Shown here one piece after another: positions 22,643 to 32,437 of a stretch of 64,000 nucleotides of DNA. The first letter of the stretch is position 1. Every line of letters starts with the position of its first letter. The position numbers and the translations under genes were made by a program. The stretch is from Gymnopus androsaceus JB14 (taxonomy: Eukaryota; Basidiomycota; Agaricomycetes; Agaricales; Omphalotaceae): assembly GCA_009733575.1 (NCBI GenBank), contig ML769388.1, positions 771,993 to 835,992 of the forward strand. The letters are read 5' to 3'. The notes below the pieces were generated by a model. It was not told where the DNA came from and ran no database searches. It saw only the letters and a list, made by a program, of their open reading frames with translations.

Positions 22643-23014
22643 TACCCCTGATCGGGCTGCATTCCACCGTTGGCAAGCATTCCTCCACCACGCGCGTGTG
22701 TTGAATCTCGACGATGGATGAAAAGGAAATAGCGCTGAACGGCTGTGTTGCAAGCGGCGGTTCTCACGTTAAGCGCGCGCTTCTAATTGGCACTGAGCTT
22801 AAGGCCTATCATACACCAAACTGAATGGCTTGCTACTCAGAATCTAATCGATCCGAGTCAATTCCAAGCACGTCGTTCGATTTCAGCATATTCCACACGT
22901 CAGACTTTCGACTGGGAGTATACTTCAGTTCTCGCTGCTATAGACTTGAATCAATCTGATTACGACGCTGAGCAAACGATGTAGCAATCTGGGCTCAAAC
23001 TTTTGTAGCAACGA
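22643..23014. other. Spacer upstream of the remodeller gene, downstream of eS10
   Basis: About 370 bp. It should contain the promoter of the Snf2/Sth1 gene and the 3' UTR of the ribosomal protein gene. One 65-codon ORF (22787-22984) has no support. Confidence 0.4.
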
Positions 23015-23579
23015 TCACTCTCTCGGTGCACCCCGGCCAACACCAGCGAATTGCGGACGGAACTCGCCTGGAGCGCCTTCCTCTTTTCTACGATACTCTC
23101 CACGATCGCCTCCACGGTCACCACGAGGAGCCCTGTATGCTCCGTCGCCTCCTCCTGGTCGAACACCAGCTGGACGAGGGGGACGAGCGGCTTTCTTGTG
23201 TGTAGCAGGAACGATTTCGGCGGGAAGGTGAAGCCTGGAAGGAAGCGAGAATTAAGATCCGGGGTTGATTAAAGAGAAAAGACGCACCATTCGCGGAGAT
23301 ACTCAACACCCTCGGGAGTGAGGGTATAGTAATAATATTGCCACGAGAACTGAGTTTTAACGAGGCCTTTGGAAGTGAGGGATTGGAGAGCCTTTATGAC
23401 CTGGAGGTTAGGCACCTCAAGCTCTTCGTGCTTGGGCGCGTTGAAATCCTTTTTCGCCACCATCACGCCCTCTGCGAACAATGTCAGTACACTTGTCAGA
23501 AAAAAATTGCTACAGACAGAGACACACCCTTGAACAGATTTTCGTAGATAGTCCTGCGGTGCTCCTTCGAGATAATCAT
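23015..23579 (-). CDS. RPS10: 40S ribosomal protein eS10
   Basis: This is a structural protein of the small ribosomal subunit near the mRNA entry region. The start at 23579 reads [20 protein letters not shown]. The winged-helix core continues [56 protein letters not shown] and [14 protein letters not shown]. The tail is Arg/Gly-rich ([39 protein letters not shown]) and ends GRGAPRE before TGA. Two introns split the gene, one after LFKEGVMVAK-proximal sequence and one after EYLREW. Length and tail are normal for the family. It is divergent from the Sus1 gene. Confidence 0.95.
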
Positions 23580-23734
23580 CTTTGAGCAAATTCTAGAGTA
23601 GAACGCAGAAGTGCAAACAGCTGGGACGAGGGTGGGAATGAACTACTCAGTCACCCAGTCACATGCAAGAGTCCTTGCCGCGGCACCCTGCGGACCGATA
23701 AACGCCCAGTTTAATCGTATCAGGTCTACTTCTC
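23580..23734. promoter_or_regulatory. Bidirectional promoter region of RPS10 and SUS1
   Basis: 155 bp separate the two start codons. A highly expressed ribosomal protein gene and a low-abundance SAGA/TREX-2 component must share this region. No canonical TATA box is seen. A GC-richer core lies near 23670-23710. Confidence 0.5.
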
Positions 23735-24160
23735 ATGGCGGATGTCGACGCTTTTTATCGAAAGATCAAGCTCCGCCTTATTGAAAGTGGCGAGTGGGAC
23801 CGGTTTGTGCCATCCTTCTCAAATCTCATTCACGTCTCACTCTGATTTAGAATGAAAGCTACTATCGGTCCCAAGCTGAACGAGAGTGGATGGTTGGACG
23901 ATATAAAGCACAAGGGCGTCGGTGAGTTGCTGTTAGTTTCCCGGTATTAATACGGTATTAATTTGACCAAGACCGGGCCCATGAGATGGATCAACTATCT
24001 TTCCAAACCCTGTTCGAGGAAATGTCTACAGCGGGGCATGTAGGTACGTTGTCCCCTGTCATCGGTAGTTCCAAGCTCAGTCTCCATAGGGCTACCACTT
24101 GTGGTTCGTCGCGAAGTTCAAGCTCTGATTCGCGAATACTTGGAAAAGCAATTCGAATAA
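23735..24160 (+). CDS. SUS1: Sus1/ENY2, shared subunit of SAGA deubiquitinase module and TREX-2
   Basis: A small all-helical protein that couples histone H2B deubiquitination to mRNA export. The spliced product reads MADVDAFYRKIKLRLIESGE, WDRMKATIGPKLNESGWLDD, IKHKGV-DRAHEMDQLSFQT, LFEEMSTAGHVGLPLVVRRE and VQALIREYLEKQFE before TAA 24158-24160. These segments match ENY2 helix by helix (RLIETGERERLKELLRAKL-like, then ECGWKDQL-like). Three short introns interrupt about 95 codons; multiple introns in tiny Sus1 genes are well known in fungi. The last donor is placed after CATGTAG (about 24042) because this keeps the frame through GLPLVVRREV. It is convergent with the uL4 gene. Confidence 0.92.
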
Positions 24161-24306
24161 TATGTACTCTCCGTAGTAGTAAAGCTCATGAACGCATAAC
24201 AATTCGAAGTCAACCATAGTATTTTATAAGCATGTGACATAGACATAGACACGTAGTACAACCAGCACGATCATCAACCTCCAGATCGAACACACTTTAC
24301 GACAAT

Positions 24307-25681
24307 TTAGGGAGCGTGAAGAGTGGAAAGGAAGGCCTCGCCGGCAGCGGGAGTCTTGGTCTTCTTCACAGGTTTACGCTTGAGACGCTCCTGTTTGACT
24401 AGAGACAAGTGGAGTAAGCAACGCGAACCGAAAACGTAGTGTCCAAACTTACGGAGCTCGTGCCTGCGAAGAGTTTTGGCGTAAGGGTTGAGACGGAAGA
24501 GAACCGCTTTGTTGCGGAGAGGGTTCTTCTTCTGTGTCCAAGGACGCTTCTGGACTTTCTGGCCCGCAGGACGGACGATCGACTGGATCTCCGTAGAGTT
24601 GATCAAACGGGTCACATCTGGGTTGGAGATTTTGGCGGTGGGCAGGCTGAATAGAGTAATTCAATCACTGAGTAGCGAGGATAGAAATTACTTACATGTA
24701 GTCCTTCTTGTAGACAGAGGCCTTGTCGAAGGTTCCAAAGACTTCGTCAAGGAGTCCGAAAGCACCTTCGGTCCAGATGACAAAACGTCCAAGGTGCCCA
24801 CCGGGAGCGAGCTGAAGGAGGTTGAGCCGCCTAACGTTAACAATCTCTACACCGGGAAGATTGCGGAAAGCTTTGACAATACCGTTGTCCTCGTTGTAAA
24901 CAACAAGAGGACCACGGCGCTGACGGTGTCTGCGGTTCCTCAACTTACCCTTTCCTGCGCGGAGCTTGCGAGAGTTGGAAACCTTCACAACGTCCTGGTA
25001 TGCGTGGAGACCCTTGAGGAGAGTAACAGCCTCCTTGGTCTTCTTGAAAGACTCAGCCTCGGAGGTGATAACCAGAGGAACTTCCTCAATCTGCTCGATA
25101 CGGTGACCACGAGCGAGGACAAGGGAAGGAAGAGCGGAGGCAGCAAGGGCAGATACAGTCGCGAAACGACGTTGGTTCTGGTTGACCTTGACGTGCCATT
25201 TGCGCCAAGTCTTGGTCGGTGCAAACATACGTCCACCTCGGCACATGTTACCAAAAGCAGCCTGACAAAAAATATGAGTATAATGAGTAAATAGATGAAT
25301 AAGTAAAAACGCACCTGGCCAGAACGATGAGTTCCTCCACCGCCAACACGGGGAATACGGGCGACGGCACGACCAGTTCCCCAAGACTCGGCGGACGTCT
25401 GGTGACCCGCCTTCTCGCTCACGGAGTACGCCTGCCTTTTGTTTTTTGCGAGGCTTTCTGTAAACATCTGTCAGAACAATTTCCATCTCAAATAACAGGA
25501 ATATGCCTACTGTGGACCTGCGAAACAACGTCAAGTCGGATTGGGGCGGTGAGAACCGCAGGAAGAGGGAGAGAGGTCGATGCCTCTGGAATTCAATAGT
25601 TCAGCAATACTCTTAGGCAATTAAAAGTAAATGATCACCTCCAGAGCCGGAGCGGACGTTGACTGTGGGTCTTGAGGCCAT
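24307..25681 (-). CDS. RPL4: 60S ribosomal protein uL4 (L4/L1)
   Basis: A core large-subunit protein whose extended loop lines the peptide exit tunnel. The start ATG at 25681 reads [14 protein letters not shown]. After introns the product passes [94 protein letters not shown] and [20 protein letters not shown]. The C-terminal extension is [20 protein letters not shown] and ends [10 protein letters not shown] before the stop at 24307-24309. The basic tunnel loop and the RNLPGV motif are intact. About five introns are required. A diverged copy of the DNA around its start codon is found 5.4 kb away at 31097-31155. Confidence 0.95.
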
Positions 25682-25914
25682 TACTTGCGGCGTTTTCTGT
25701 GGTGGAGAGTTCGCGATCTATTTTTTTTGGTGAAGGATTGATTACTAAGGCGTGAGAAAACTTGGCAGGATCTGTAACCTTCGCGTGACCCGTTGCTCAC
25801 GTGCAGCAATCAGGACTGTACTTACTCGGTACTTACCATCGCGACGTTGTTGTTCGCGTTGACACGTTCAGAACGCGATTGCTTTTAAATATTCCCTACC
25901 CTAGGTAAACAGCG
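25682..25914. promoter_or_regulatory. Divergent promoter region of RPL4 and the CofD-like gene
   Basis: 233 bp between two outward-facing start codons. It contains a T-run (eight T) near 25723 on the uL4 side and a TTTTAAAT stretch near 25884 on the CofD side. No proven element. Confidence 0.4.
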
Positions 25915-27809
25915 ATGGACTCCCTTTTCGACGCTACCCCCAATACCAAAAGCATCCTAGGTGCTGCAAGAGGAGTCGGGTTTCCGACGCTGATAGACGG
26001 TATCCATTCAAGCGGTACTGACAGTCCTGGGTCTTCCGTCTTCGATCTCCCGATGCAGAGCACTACTCCAGCGGTCTCACGTCCCGCCCTGCACTTGGAA
26101 ATACGCCCTCCTTCCAGACGCCGCCCACAACAGCCAATGAATTAAATCATCTAGATTCTATCTCGTTCGTTCTCATTTCTGGGGGTACAGGCGGAAATGC
26201 ACTATGCACAGCGTTCCCAAAAACATGCTACGTCCTCCCTGTATCAGATAACGGTGGTTCCTCCAGTGATATAATACGCGTTCTTGGCGGTCCATCTATC
26301 GGTATTACTTCTGTGTACTTTCTCAATTCTCGATTTACTTACTCCTGTTTAAAGGCGATATTCGGTCAAGATTAGTGCGACTCATTCCCTCCGCCCCGCC
26401 TTCATCACCTTGGGAAGCCATTAGGACTCTCCTTGCTTATCGACTACCGCCTCATGATTCTTCACGCCAAGCACGAGGCGAGTGGAGAGATATAGTCGAA
26501 GGAAGGAGCATTCTTTGGAATGGGATTCCAACAGATCGCAAGGAAACTATTCGTGGTATGTATGAATTCACTGCTACAATACTTTCACTCAGCACAACCG
26601 CGTAGGTTTCTTGGTATACTTTGAGAGTGAGTTGCTGAAGCGCGCACACAAAAATCTCACTTTCGTTAATGGAAGGTAAAGAATATCATGTTATTAGAGG
26701 CTCTTGGGATTGACAACTTCAGTATTGGAAATTACGTTTTCGCTGCGGCTCAAGGATTCTTTCGCTCTCTTTCCTCAGCGATATTCTTCTTTTCTTCTAT
26801 CACTAACAGCCAAGCTAATATGCCTGTGACAAACCATACGGTTAGGTTACTATTGCTGTCGAATTGGTGCGTTGTCTCCTCTGCTTGATACGACTAACTT
26901 CAAGTTTATTCATAGGAGGACGGAGAGAGAATCGTTGGACAATGTGATATATCCCACCCAGTCGCGCAGATCCCTGCGATTAATCTCGTCGTGAAGAATG
27001 GTCTCCACTGGAAAATCATCAACAGAATGTTCTGTTTCAGGCTGAGGGCAAGAAAGACTATAAACCTCTAAGCTCTCGTATACACAGTTCGCTAAAAGTG
27101 AACTCGCGGACCGCGGCGCTTGATTGTCTTTATTATAGGGATGTTCTACATCAATACGTATGGCATCGAGATACACCCTTCATCCAACCCAGAATCTTTA
27201 TCCAGCCTCAGAACCAGCAATGTATTGGTGTATTCTTGTGGTTCGCTTTGGACAAGGTTGGGTCCAATTTTTAACATCCTCGTTTGAGGCTCAGGTATCA
27301 TACCGTGCTTGGCCCTACGAGGGGTGGCCCGCGAAATTGCTGGTTCTGTTTCGCTTCGGGCAAAAATTCTACTGCGTAAGCTATCTCTATGCGAGATGGC
27401 GTTTAACTGACCACCTGCTAGTGAATGTCGAAAATAACAGAGAGACCACTGGATATTCTGCTGTTGATTGTATACAGTACTTACACCTCTTATTTGATTA
27501 GGATTCTCGTTCTGACATCTATCGCAGAGCTATAGCCCGCACCTTGAATAGCCAGTACCAGCCTCAACCAATCAGCTTAGGCAATGCGAGCACCTTAGTT
27601 ACAGACTTAGTCTATCTGAGAGGTGCCATAATATCAGTCGATGTGGGTGAAATTATGGTGAGCATATCCTAGCTGTCCCTTTTGACTACAAGTAAATTGG
27701 TTTTCGATAGGCCCTCGGTGTCAGATGCACAGAAGTGATTCCTGAAGAGTATAGTGGACTTCCTGGATTTACTGCTGATACGATGAAAGCGCAATCAAGG
27801 AGATTTTGA
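25915..27809 (+). pseudogene. CofD/YvcK-like (UPF0052) family gene with apparent frame disruptions
   Basis: The family binds nucleotide-sugar or F420-type phosphates; its fungal role is unknown. ATG 25915 opens MDSLFDATPNTKSILGAARG. A 44-bp intron (26072-26115) then allows entry into FVLISGGTGGNALC, VSDNGGSSSDIIRVLGGPS, GDIRSRLVRLIP, GNYVFAAAQGFFRSLSSAIF and NHTV. Downstream exons give IAVELEDGERIVGQCDISHP, FYINTYGIEIHPSSNP, LVYSCGSLWT, IIPCLALRGVAREIAGS, NRETTGYSAVDCIQ, TLVTDLVYLRGAII and LGVRCTEVIPEE, ending at TGA 27807-27809. All expected blocks are present in order. However, a 5-bp tandem duplication (GGTTAGGTTA, about 26839-26848) breaks the frame inside the NHTV-TIAVEL block. The joins before EEWSPLEN and before IIPCLAL also fail by one base. 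It is therefore probably a recent pseudogene; unusual splicing or a sequencing error could explain some breaks. Confidence 0.6.
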
Positions 27810-28123
27810 CTCGCAGTGTTTAAAATTGCCGTTTATGACCGGACAGCTGCCAGCCTTCGATCAGCCTTCGATAAATAAATTTTGTAGTATACATTATACG
27901 AACGAGGAACTCTGACTCTGAGTTCCTGACTGGAATCCAAAAACACTGTCTTTGCTTGTGTTACTTTCGTCAGCCCCAAAGGCAGAGCCAGGAGCTGTGA
28001 CTCGACGATGGCTCGGCTCGGTAAGTAGACCTTCAAATAATTTTGACGCTGGCGCTGCTACCTCTGTGATTCCAAGCTCATCTTCTTCATTACGATATTC
28101 GAGAACATTAATGACCTGACGAA
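27810..28123. other. Intergenic region with a small hairpin
   Basis: The 3' flank of the CofD-like gene. A perfect 8-bp stem (AGGAACTC / GAGTTCCT, 27905-27927) with a 7-nt loop is present, and a short direct repeat CCTTCGAT(C/A) lies at about 27855-27870. Nothing coding is recognised. Confidence 0.4.
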
Positions 28124-28404
28124 ATGGCTACTACTGCATCTCAGGGGCAATATCAACCCCCACCCGCGCATCTCTCACTGCTACGCAACAATCTGCCCTC
28201 GACCAGCTGAAGAAGGATTTAAAGGAACAAACGAAGCTGAATTTATGTTGGAAGGAGAGGATGGGTTTGTAGAGACTAGAATGGGTGATTCTGGACTCCC
28301 GATTGCGTAACGATCGCGGGCTGCACATCTAAATGCTTTGAAAGGTTTCTGCGAGCATGGCGGTTTTCTGTTGCAGCAGCCAAAACTATGTGGCTAGCAA
28401 ATGA
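28124..28404 (+). pseudogene. Sec14-like (CRAL-TRIO) gene, N-terminal remnant
   Basis: Only the beginning of a Sec14-type phosphatidylinositol-transfer protein remains. One frame gives LTATQQSALDQLKKDLKEQ, the typical start of the CRAL-TRIO N-terminal helical domain. About 180 bp further on, another frame gives RFLRAWRFSVAAAKTMWLAN, the hallmark (L)RFLRAR-like block that should follow closely. Between them are a stop codon and frame changes, and after MWLANE the similarity stops where a few hundred more codons including the lipid-binding lobe are expected. I infer a truncated, decayed gene copy. It lies between the CofD-like pseudogene and a seven-TM gene, so this part of the gene-dense half is losing genes. 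Confidence 0.6.
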
Positions 28405-29106
28405 ACGTAACATTGGCAGACCAAAATCAGACCGCTATTCAACCATCAGTTCTCACGATCCCCCCACCCCCTAGCCGACGGCTATGAGAATCTGTGGAAT
28501 CTGACGCCTCTTGAGGTTCACAGCGTATGGAGTACCTTTTGATGCGAGAGTAAGTCTGGGAAATAGGAAATTTGAGTAGGAATATAATTCTCCGTGAAAA
28601 GTAACATCATATTTCAAGGTGTCCACCGTGGACCGATATGTACTATAGTACTGGCTCTTCGCAAGTATCGCAACTTGCTCCACACAGATTTCAGCTCCAA
28701 CTGCGGTGACACGGTAGTTCCGTTGAAGAAGACGCCCAGCGGTCAATTCTACTTTCTTTTTCATACTGTCAATGTCCTCTCTAATCCAACCATCCGGATG
28801 CCCCAGAGAAGGCATAGTCTTTCGCTATCCAATCTTTGAACGAATATTCTTGACACTCATCTGGATAATGCACATTTACTTTTGGGCAGGAACCAAAAAT
28901 AAAGGTGATTGATCTGTCCCACTCCCAGACTCTGATACTAACTCGCCAATAATTCAACTAACTAATAGCTCCAACTTTTATATTCAAGGTGATCAATCTC
29001 TCCCACTCCCAGACTATGATACTAACCCGCACCCATGCAGTGCTATTGACTGCAAGCTGACCGGGTATAAAGGTGTTTCCTCCATGTTCTCGAAATCCAT
29101 GAAAAT
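28405..29106. other. Intergenic region upstream of the seven-TM gene
   Basis: It contains a reverse-strand 114-codon ORF (28471-28815) starting MPSLGHPDGWIREDIDSMKK, with no family I recognise and no nearby splice structure, and the direct repeat listed separately. The last 100 bp should hold the promoter of the gene at 29107. Confidence 0.35.
28902..29030. repeat. Direct repeat of about 46 bp in the promoter of the seven-TM gene
   Basis: Copy one is at 28902-28947 and copy two at 28985-29030, offset 83 bp. Both read CCCACTCCCAGACT(C/A)TGATACTAAC(T/C)CGC after GGTGAT, with few differences. The second ends 76 bp before the start codon at 29107, so the pair could be duplicated regulatory sequence. 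Confidence 0.6.
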
Positions 29107-30485
29107 ATGGCGTCGTTCAAACCCCCTCAGAGTTTCTCGGAAGCCTTTGCCCTCTCTGAAGAAATATCGCCTGATATAGCAGTTGCCTCCAATGCCATAC
29201 AATGCATGCTCTATGGTGTTCAACTCGTCCTAGTGATTTTCACTACGTACGCCCTTGGGTTAGTTTCTCAACTTTTCCCCTCAAAAGTCGTCTCATTGAC
29301 GCTCTTTTCAGACGTGCAGCTTTACGATCGACTGCTCGAGCTATTCTTCTTCTCGTGACATTCCTCATGTTCGCGACCTCGACCGTTTATGTAGTTCTTT
29401 CGCTGCGCTTGGAAGTCCTCTCCTTGACGCCGGGCGTTGGAGTTACTGCGACTTCATGGGGTCTCAGTAGCAGAGAGCTGGCCCTCACTTTCTTGCCTAC
29501 CATGAATGTGCGTCCAAATTTCCTACGCGCTCTTACTTGCAGTTTTGACGCCGTTCCATAGTATGTATGCAGTGATGCAGTCCTTAATTGGAGGGCATAT
29601 GTTTTGTGGAATCAAGATCGCAAGGTCCTTGCCGTTCCTTTTGTACTTTTGGGTGGTTCTATTAGTAAGTTGCGATTTTGGATACAGTGAGACCTCGGAG
29701 AGATTGACCTTAGTACTTACTTTTAGTTGCGACGTTTGTCGGTGTCGGGACCGCAAATAACATCCATCTCGCCATGTTTTCTCGTTTCGAAGATTCGAAC
29801 CGTAGCTTGTTCGCGGCATGGGTTCTGAGCTTTGCTACGAACATCGCGGCTACTACGCTTATTGCTATCAAAACATGGTTCGTTCATTACTAGTGTCCTA
29901 CCAAGGCGCCGTTGAATTGTTCTTGTACAGGCAGCACCGAGGTTTCATCAAGGTCAACATGGAAGCTAGCAACAGAAGTACGGTTACCTCGAAAGTAATG
30001 ACACTTCTTGTTGAGTCTGGAATCATCTACTGTTGCTTCTGGGTAAGCTTTGTTTCATTTTGGAGGTTGCAAGTACTAGCCTAAATCGTTTGATCTTCAA
30101 GGCTGCCCTCATCGCCACGAATACCAGCTTTGCCTCAGAGGCCCCGATTTCCCTCAGGATACGCTACACTGGAAGCATCCTTCAGGATGCCTCTGTTCAG
30201 CTATCGGGGATCTATCCTATTATCATTATTGTCTTGGTGGCAATGCGAAAAAGTGTTGCTGATGTGCTTACGGAGCCTGCAGTATCGACTTTTCAAGCCG
30301 GGACACGGCCAGGATTCAGCTTCCGCTCCAATGGAACGAGGACATCGATGCACACAGACATGAGGCGACCAGCGGATGCGTCGGCAATGATCATTGGGCT
30401 CGATGAAGGAAGAGATAGGGACTCGGAGAAGCGCGGTGAACCAAATCACCATGAGGAAGAATCGGAGAATGGGAGTATGGTGTGA
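29107..30485 (+). CDS. Seven-transmembrane protein of an agaricomycete-expanded family, function unknown
   Basis: ATG 29107 starts MASFKPPQSFSEAFALSEEI. The mature exons give an alternation of hydrophobic helices and short loops: IQCMLYGVQLVLVIFTTYAL (TM1), ILLLVTFLMFATSTVYVVLS (TM2), a conserved loop NYVCSDAVLNWRAYVLWNQD, FVLLGGSIVATFVGVGTANN, FAAWVLSFATNIAATTLIAI, LLVESGIIYCCFWAALIATN and LSGIYPIIIIVLVAMRKSVA. The SDAV-NWRAYVLW loop and final YPIIIIVLVA are hallmarks of a large, uncharacterised membrane family in mushrooms. The C-terminal tail is hydrophilic and ends HHEEESENGSMV. Five or six introns are needed. The one at 29508-29565 must end at CCATAG, since splicing 18 bp earlier meets a stop. 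The role (receptor or transport) is unknown. Confidence 0.75.
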
Positions 30486-31458
30486 ATACAAACAGATCAA
30501 GAAGTCGTCATAATAATAATATGTTCAAATCGTAACTGTAATAATATGTTCAAATATAAGACCCGTAACTGTAAACACACCGGAAATTTGACTAAACCAA
30601 CTCAGAAATCGAACGGAAGGAACAGCATAGGCATCATTGAACATAGAACGTAACCAGCCGGCTGTGTCGGCCCGGTGACGTTTGATGAAAGAGATACTAA
30701 ATTGAGTACTAGAAAAACTCAGAGATGCCTTAATTAGTCTTTAGAAGAACTCAGAAGAACTCAGAAGTACACCTATAAGTGGTTAGAAGCAGGAGTAACC
30801 ACTGGTAAACTCAAGTAGCATTGAGAGATATATCAAAACTAGTCACAACGTACCGTGACACAAGAGAAGTAATGATCACACACACAAAGTACAAAATATG
30901 TGCAAAAAGTACGTCCATCAAGCAGAAACAGCCAATTCGACCAAGATGTACGTTAAATGATGAAAAATGCTTTCATAAAAAACCCCATTTCATATTAGTG
31001 GCTTACATGGAATTGTTGCAACGCCCCACCCCCGAGTACAGTCAGCTCATAGATATTAGAACTACGGTTCACATTAAAGGAGGATGAATGTGTTCTTTGA
31101 TTGTGGGTCTTGAGACCATTATTTGCGGCGTTCGCTGTGGTATCGAGAGTTTGCGCTCCAGAAGCTCGTAACTGTCACCAGTTGATAGAAGCAGGATGGA
31201 TGATCACATTTGGTGCAGTCCTGAGAGAGAAATCGCCATTGACTAGGACTCAATAAGCCCAGGTCAGCCTCGAATTCACGACTTCGTGCATACTTAATTG
31301 ACGGCAGACCCCAAGAAAATTGGCCGAAGTGTACTTAATCGGCACTATTGGTTTGAATAAACTTCGCTTTGATATGTGGGAAATGTATTCCATTTAGGCC
31401 TAATTTACAACAGATGCCGACCGGGACGCCGACCATTTCAAGTCCTCCCACTATGATA
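30486..31458. other. Intergenic region with scattered short repeats
   Basis: About 1 kb without a supported gene. It includes tandem AATAATATGTTCAAAT copies near 30518-30558, GAAGAACTCA copies near 30743-30765, and the fragment resembling the uL4 start region at 31097-31155. Confidence 0.45.
31097..31155 (-). repeat. Diverged copy of the RPL4 start-codon region
   Basis: 59 bp align with 25659-25715 in the same orientation: TTGA(T/C)TGTGGGTCTTGAG, then CCATTA and TTGCGGCGTT, then CTGTGGT and GAGAGTT and GCG. On the reverse strand the copy still contains an ATG in the place of the uL4 start. The similarity stops abruptly on both sides, so it is a small duplicated patch and not a second ribosomal protein gene. 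Confidence 0.7.
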
Positions 31459-32437
31459 TCAGTCACAGAAGGTGAGAGCGATATCAACCTAAGGATCTCT
31501 GTCAGAGGATATGTATGCAGTATTAAAATAAAAGGCGTACATTGTCAACATTGCAGGCCACTTGTGGGCAGCAGGTGGTGGGAGTGAAAAATGCCGTAGG
31601 GCACGATGAATCGGTGCCTAGAAAATATGAATGAGCTAGATGTTATTGACAGGCAGAGCACATACAATCAGCTCCAGCGCCATCGCATCCGTTGAAGTAA
31701 CTAGTTATATTGAACATCGTTAAGCAAAGACGGCATTGCTGCCTGAAATGCAGCTACGTACCCAAATCCTGAGGTCACAGAGAATGCATGGCTATCGACA
31801 GGAGGAGCATTTATTATAAGTAGATTCTGAGATGATAGCGATACTCACGGGGGAATCAATGAGATGTCAGCACTAGATCCCGAGAATTCAGCACTTGGGT
31901 TGACAAGTGTGAGCTCAAGAAGGGTACATCCTTCCCCGTCTGCACCGCAGCTTCCTGTAGTAGTAAAGAGTCAGAACAACTGTAGCGGCACAGTAAGTAG
32001 TAATTGATGTGCATCGCACCGGTTTGAAGGAATCTGTATCGTGGCGATTAGTTAGCAATCAAGTATCCAGAGCTATAGAACTCACGCAATGGCAGCCAAA
32101 AGAGGTCCTTGAAAAAACTGTCAGACACTTTGGATAACCATCCTAACCAAGCCTTCCTCACCGTCACTGGTGAACGACCCTCCAGTCGAGAGAGTGTTAC
32201 CATTTTGCAACAATAATGGCTGAAGATTACCCGTTCAGTCACCAGGAATGTTTAGTAGACAAAGCAGGTCTTCGCTCACTGTTCCAAAACCGCAGCTAAA
32301 TAAAAAATAATTAGAACATGAACATCAAGCATCGTACAGTATACAGACTTGTTTGTGAAGGTAACGGTATGGGTTTCTTGAGCACGAATAGTCCCAACGA
32401 AAGAGAGTGCAGCGGAGACCAAAAGAGCAGTGAGCAT
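31459..32437 (-). CDS. Small secreted cysteine-rich protein (agaricomycete 'glycopeptide'-like family)
   Basis: ATG 32437 begins a signal peptide (MLTALLVSAALSFVGTIRAQ), then ETHTVTFTNK. After introns the mature part reads CGFGT-PLLLQNGNTLSTGGS, FTSDG-PLLAAIAFLQTG, SCGADGEGCTLLELTLVNPS, SGSSADISLIPPHAFSVTSG, FGYFNGCDGAGADCTDSSCP and CCPQVACNVDNVDIALTFCD before TGA. The pattern of short exons and the blocks ISLIPPHAFSV-GFGYFNGCDGAGADC are shared by a family of secreted proteins in wood-decay and mycorrhizal mushrooms that databases often call glycopeptides; the function is unknown. Ten or so cysteines suggest a disulfide-rich fold. About eight small introns interrupt it. An upstream GTG would add 14 residues but disrupt the signal peptide. 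Confidence 0.75.

Noticed and set aside
28471..28815. Reverse-strand ORF of 114 codons starting MPSLGHPDGW
   Set aside because: It starts with ATG but shows no recognisable motif and has no neighbouring exons; kept only as a note.
31097..31155. Second uL4 gene
   Set aside because: Only about 58 bp around the start codon are copied; no further uL4 codons follow.
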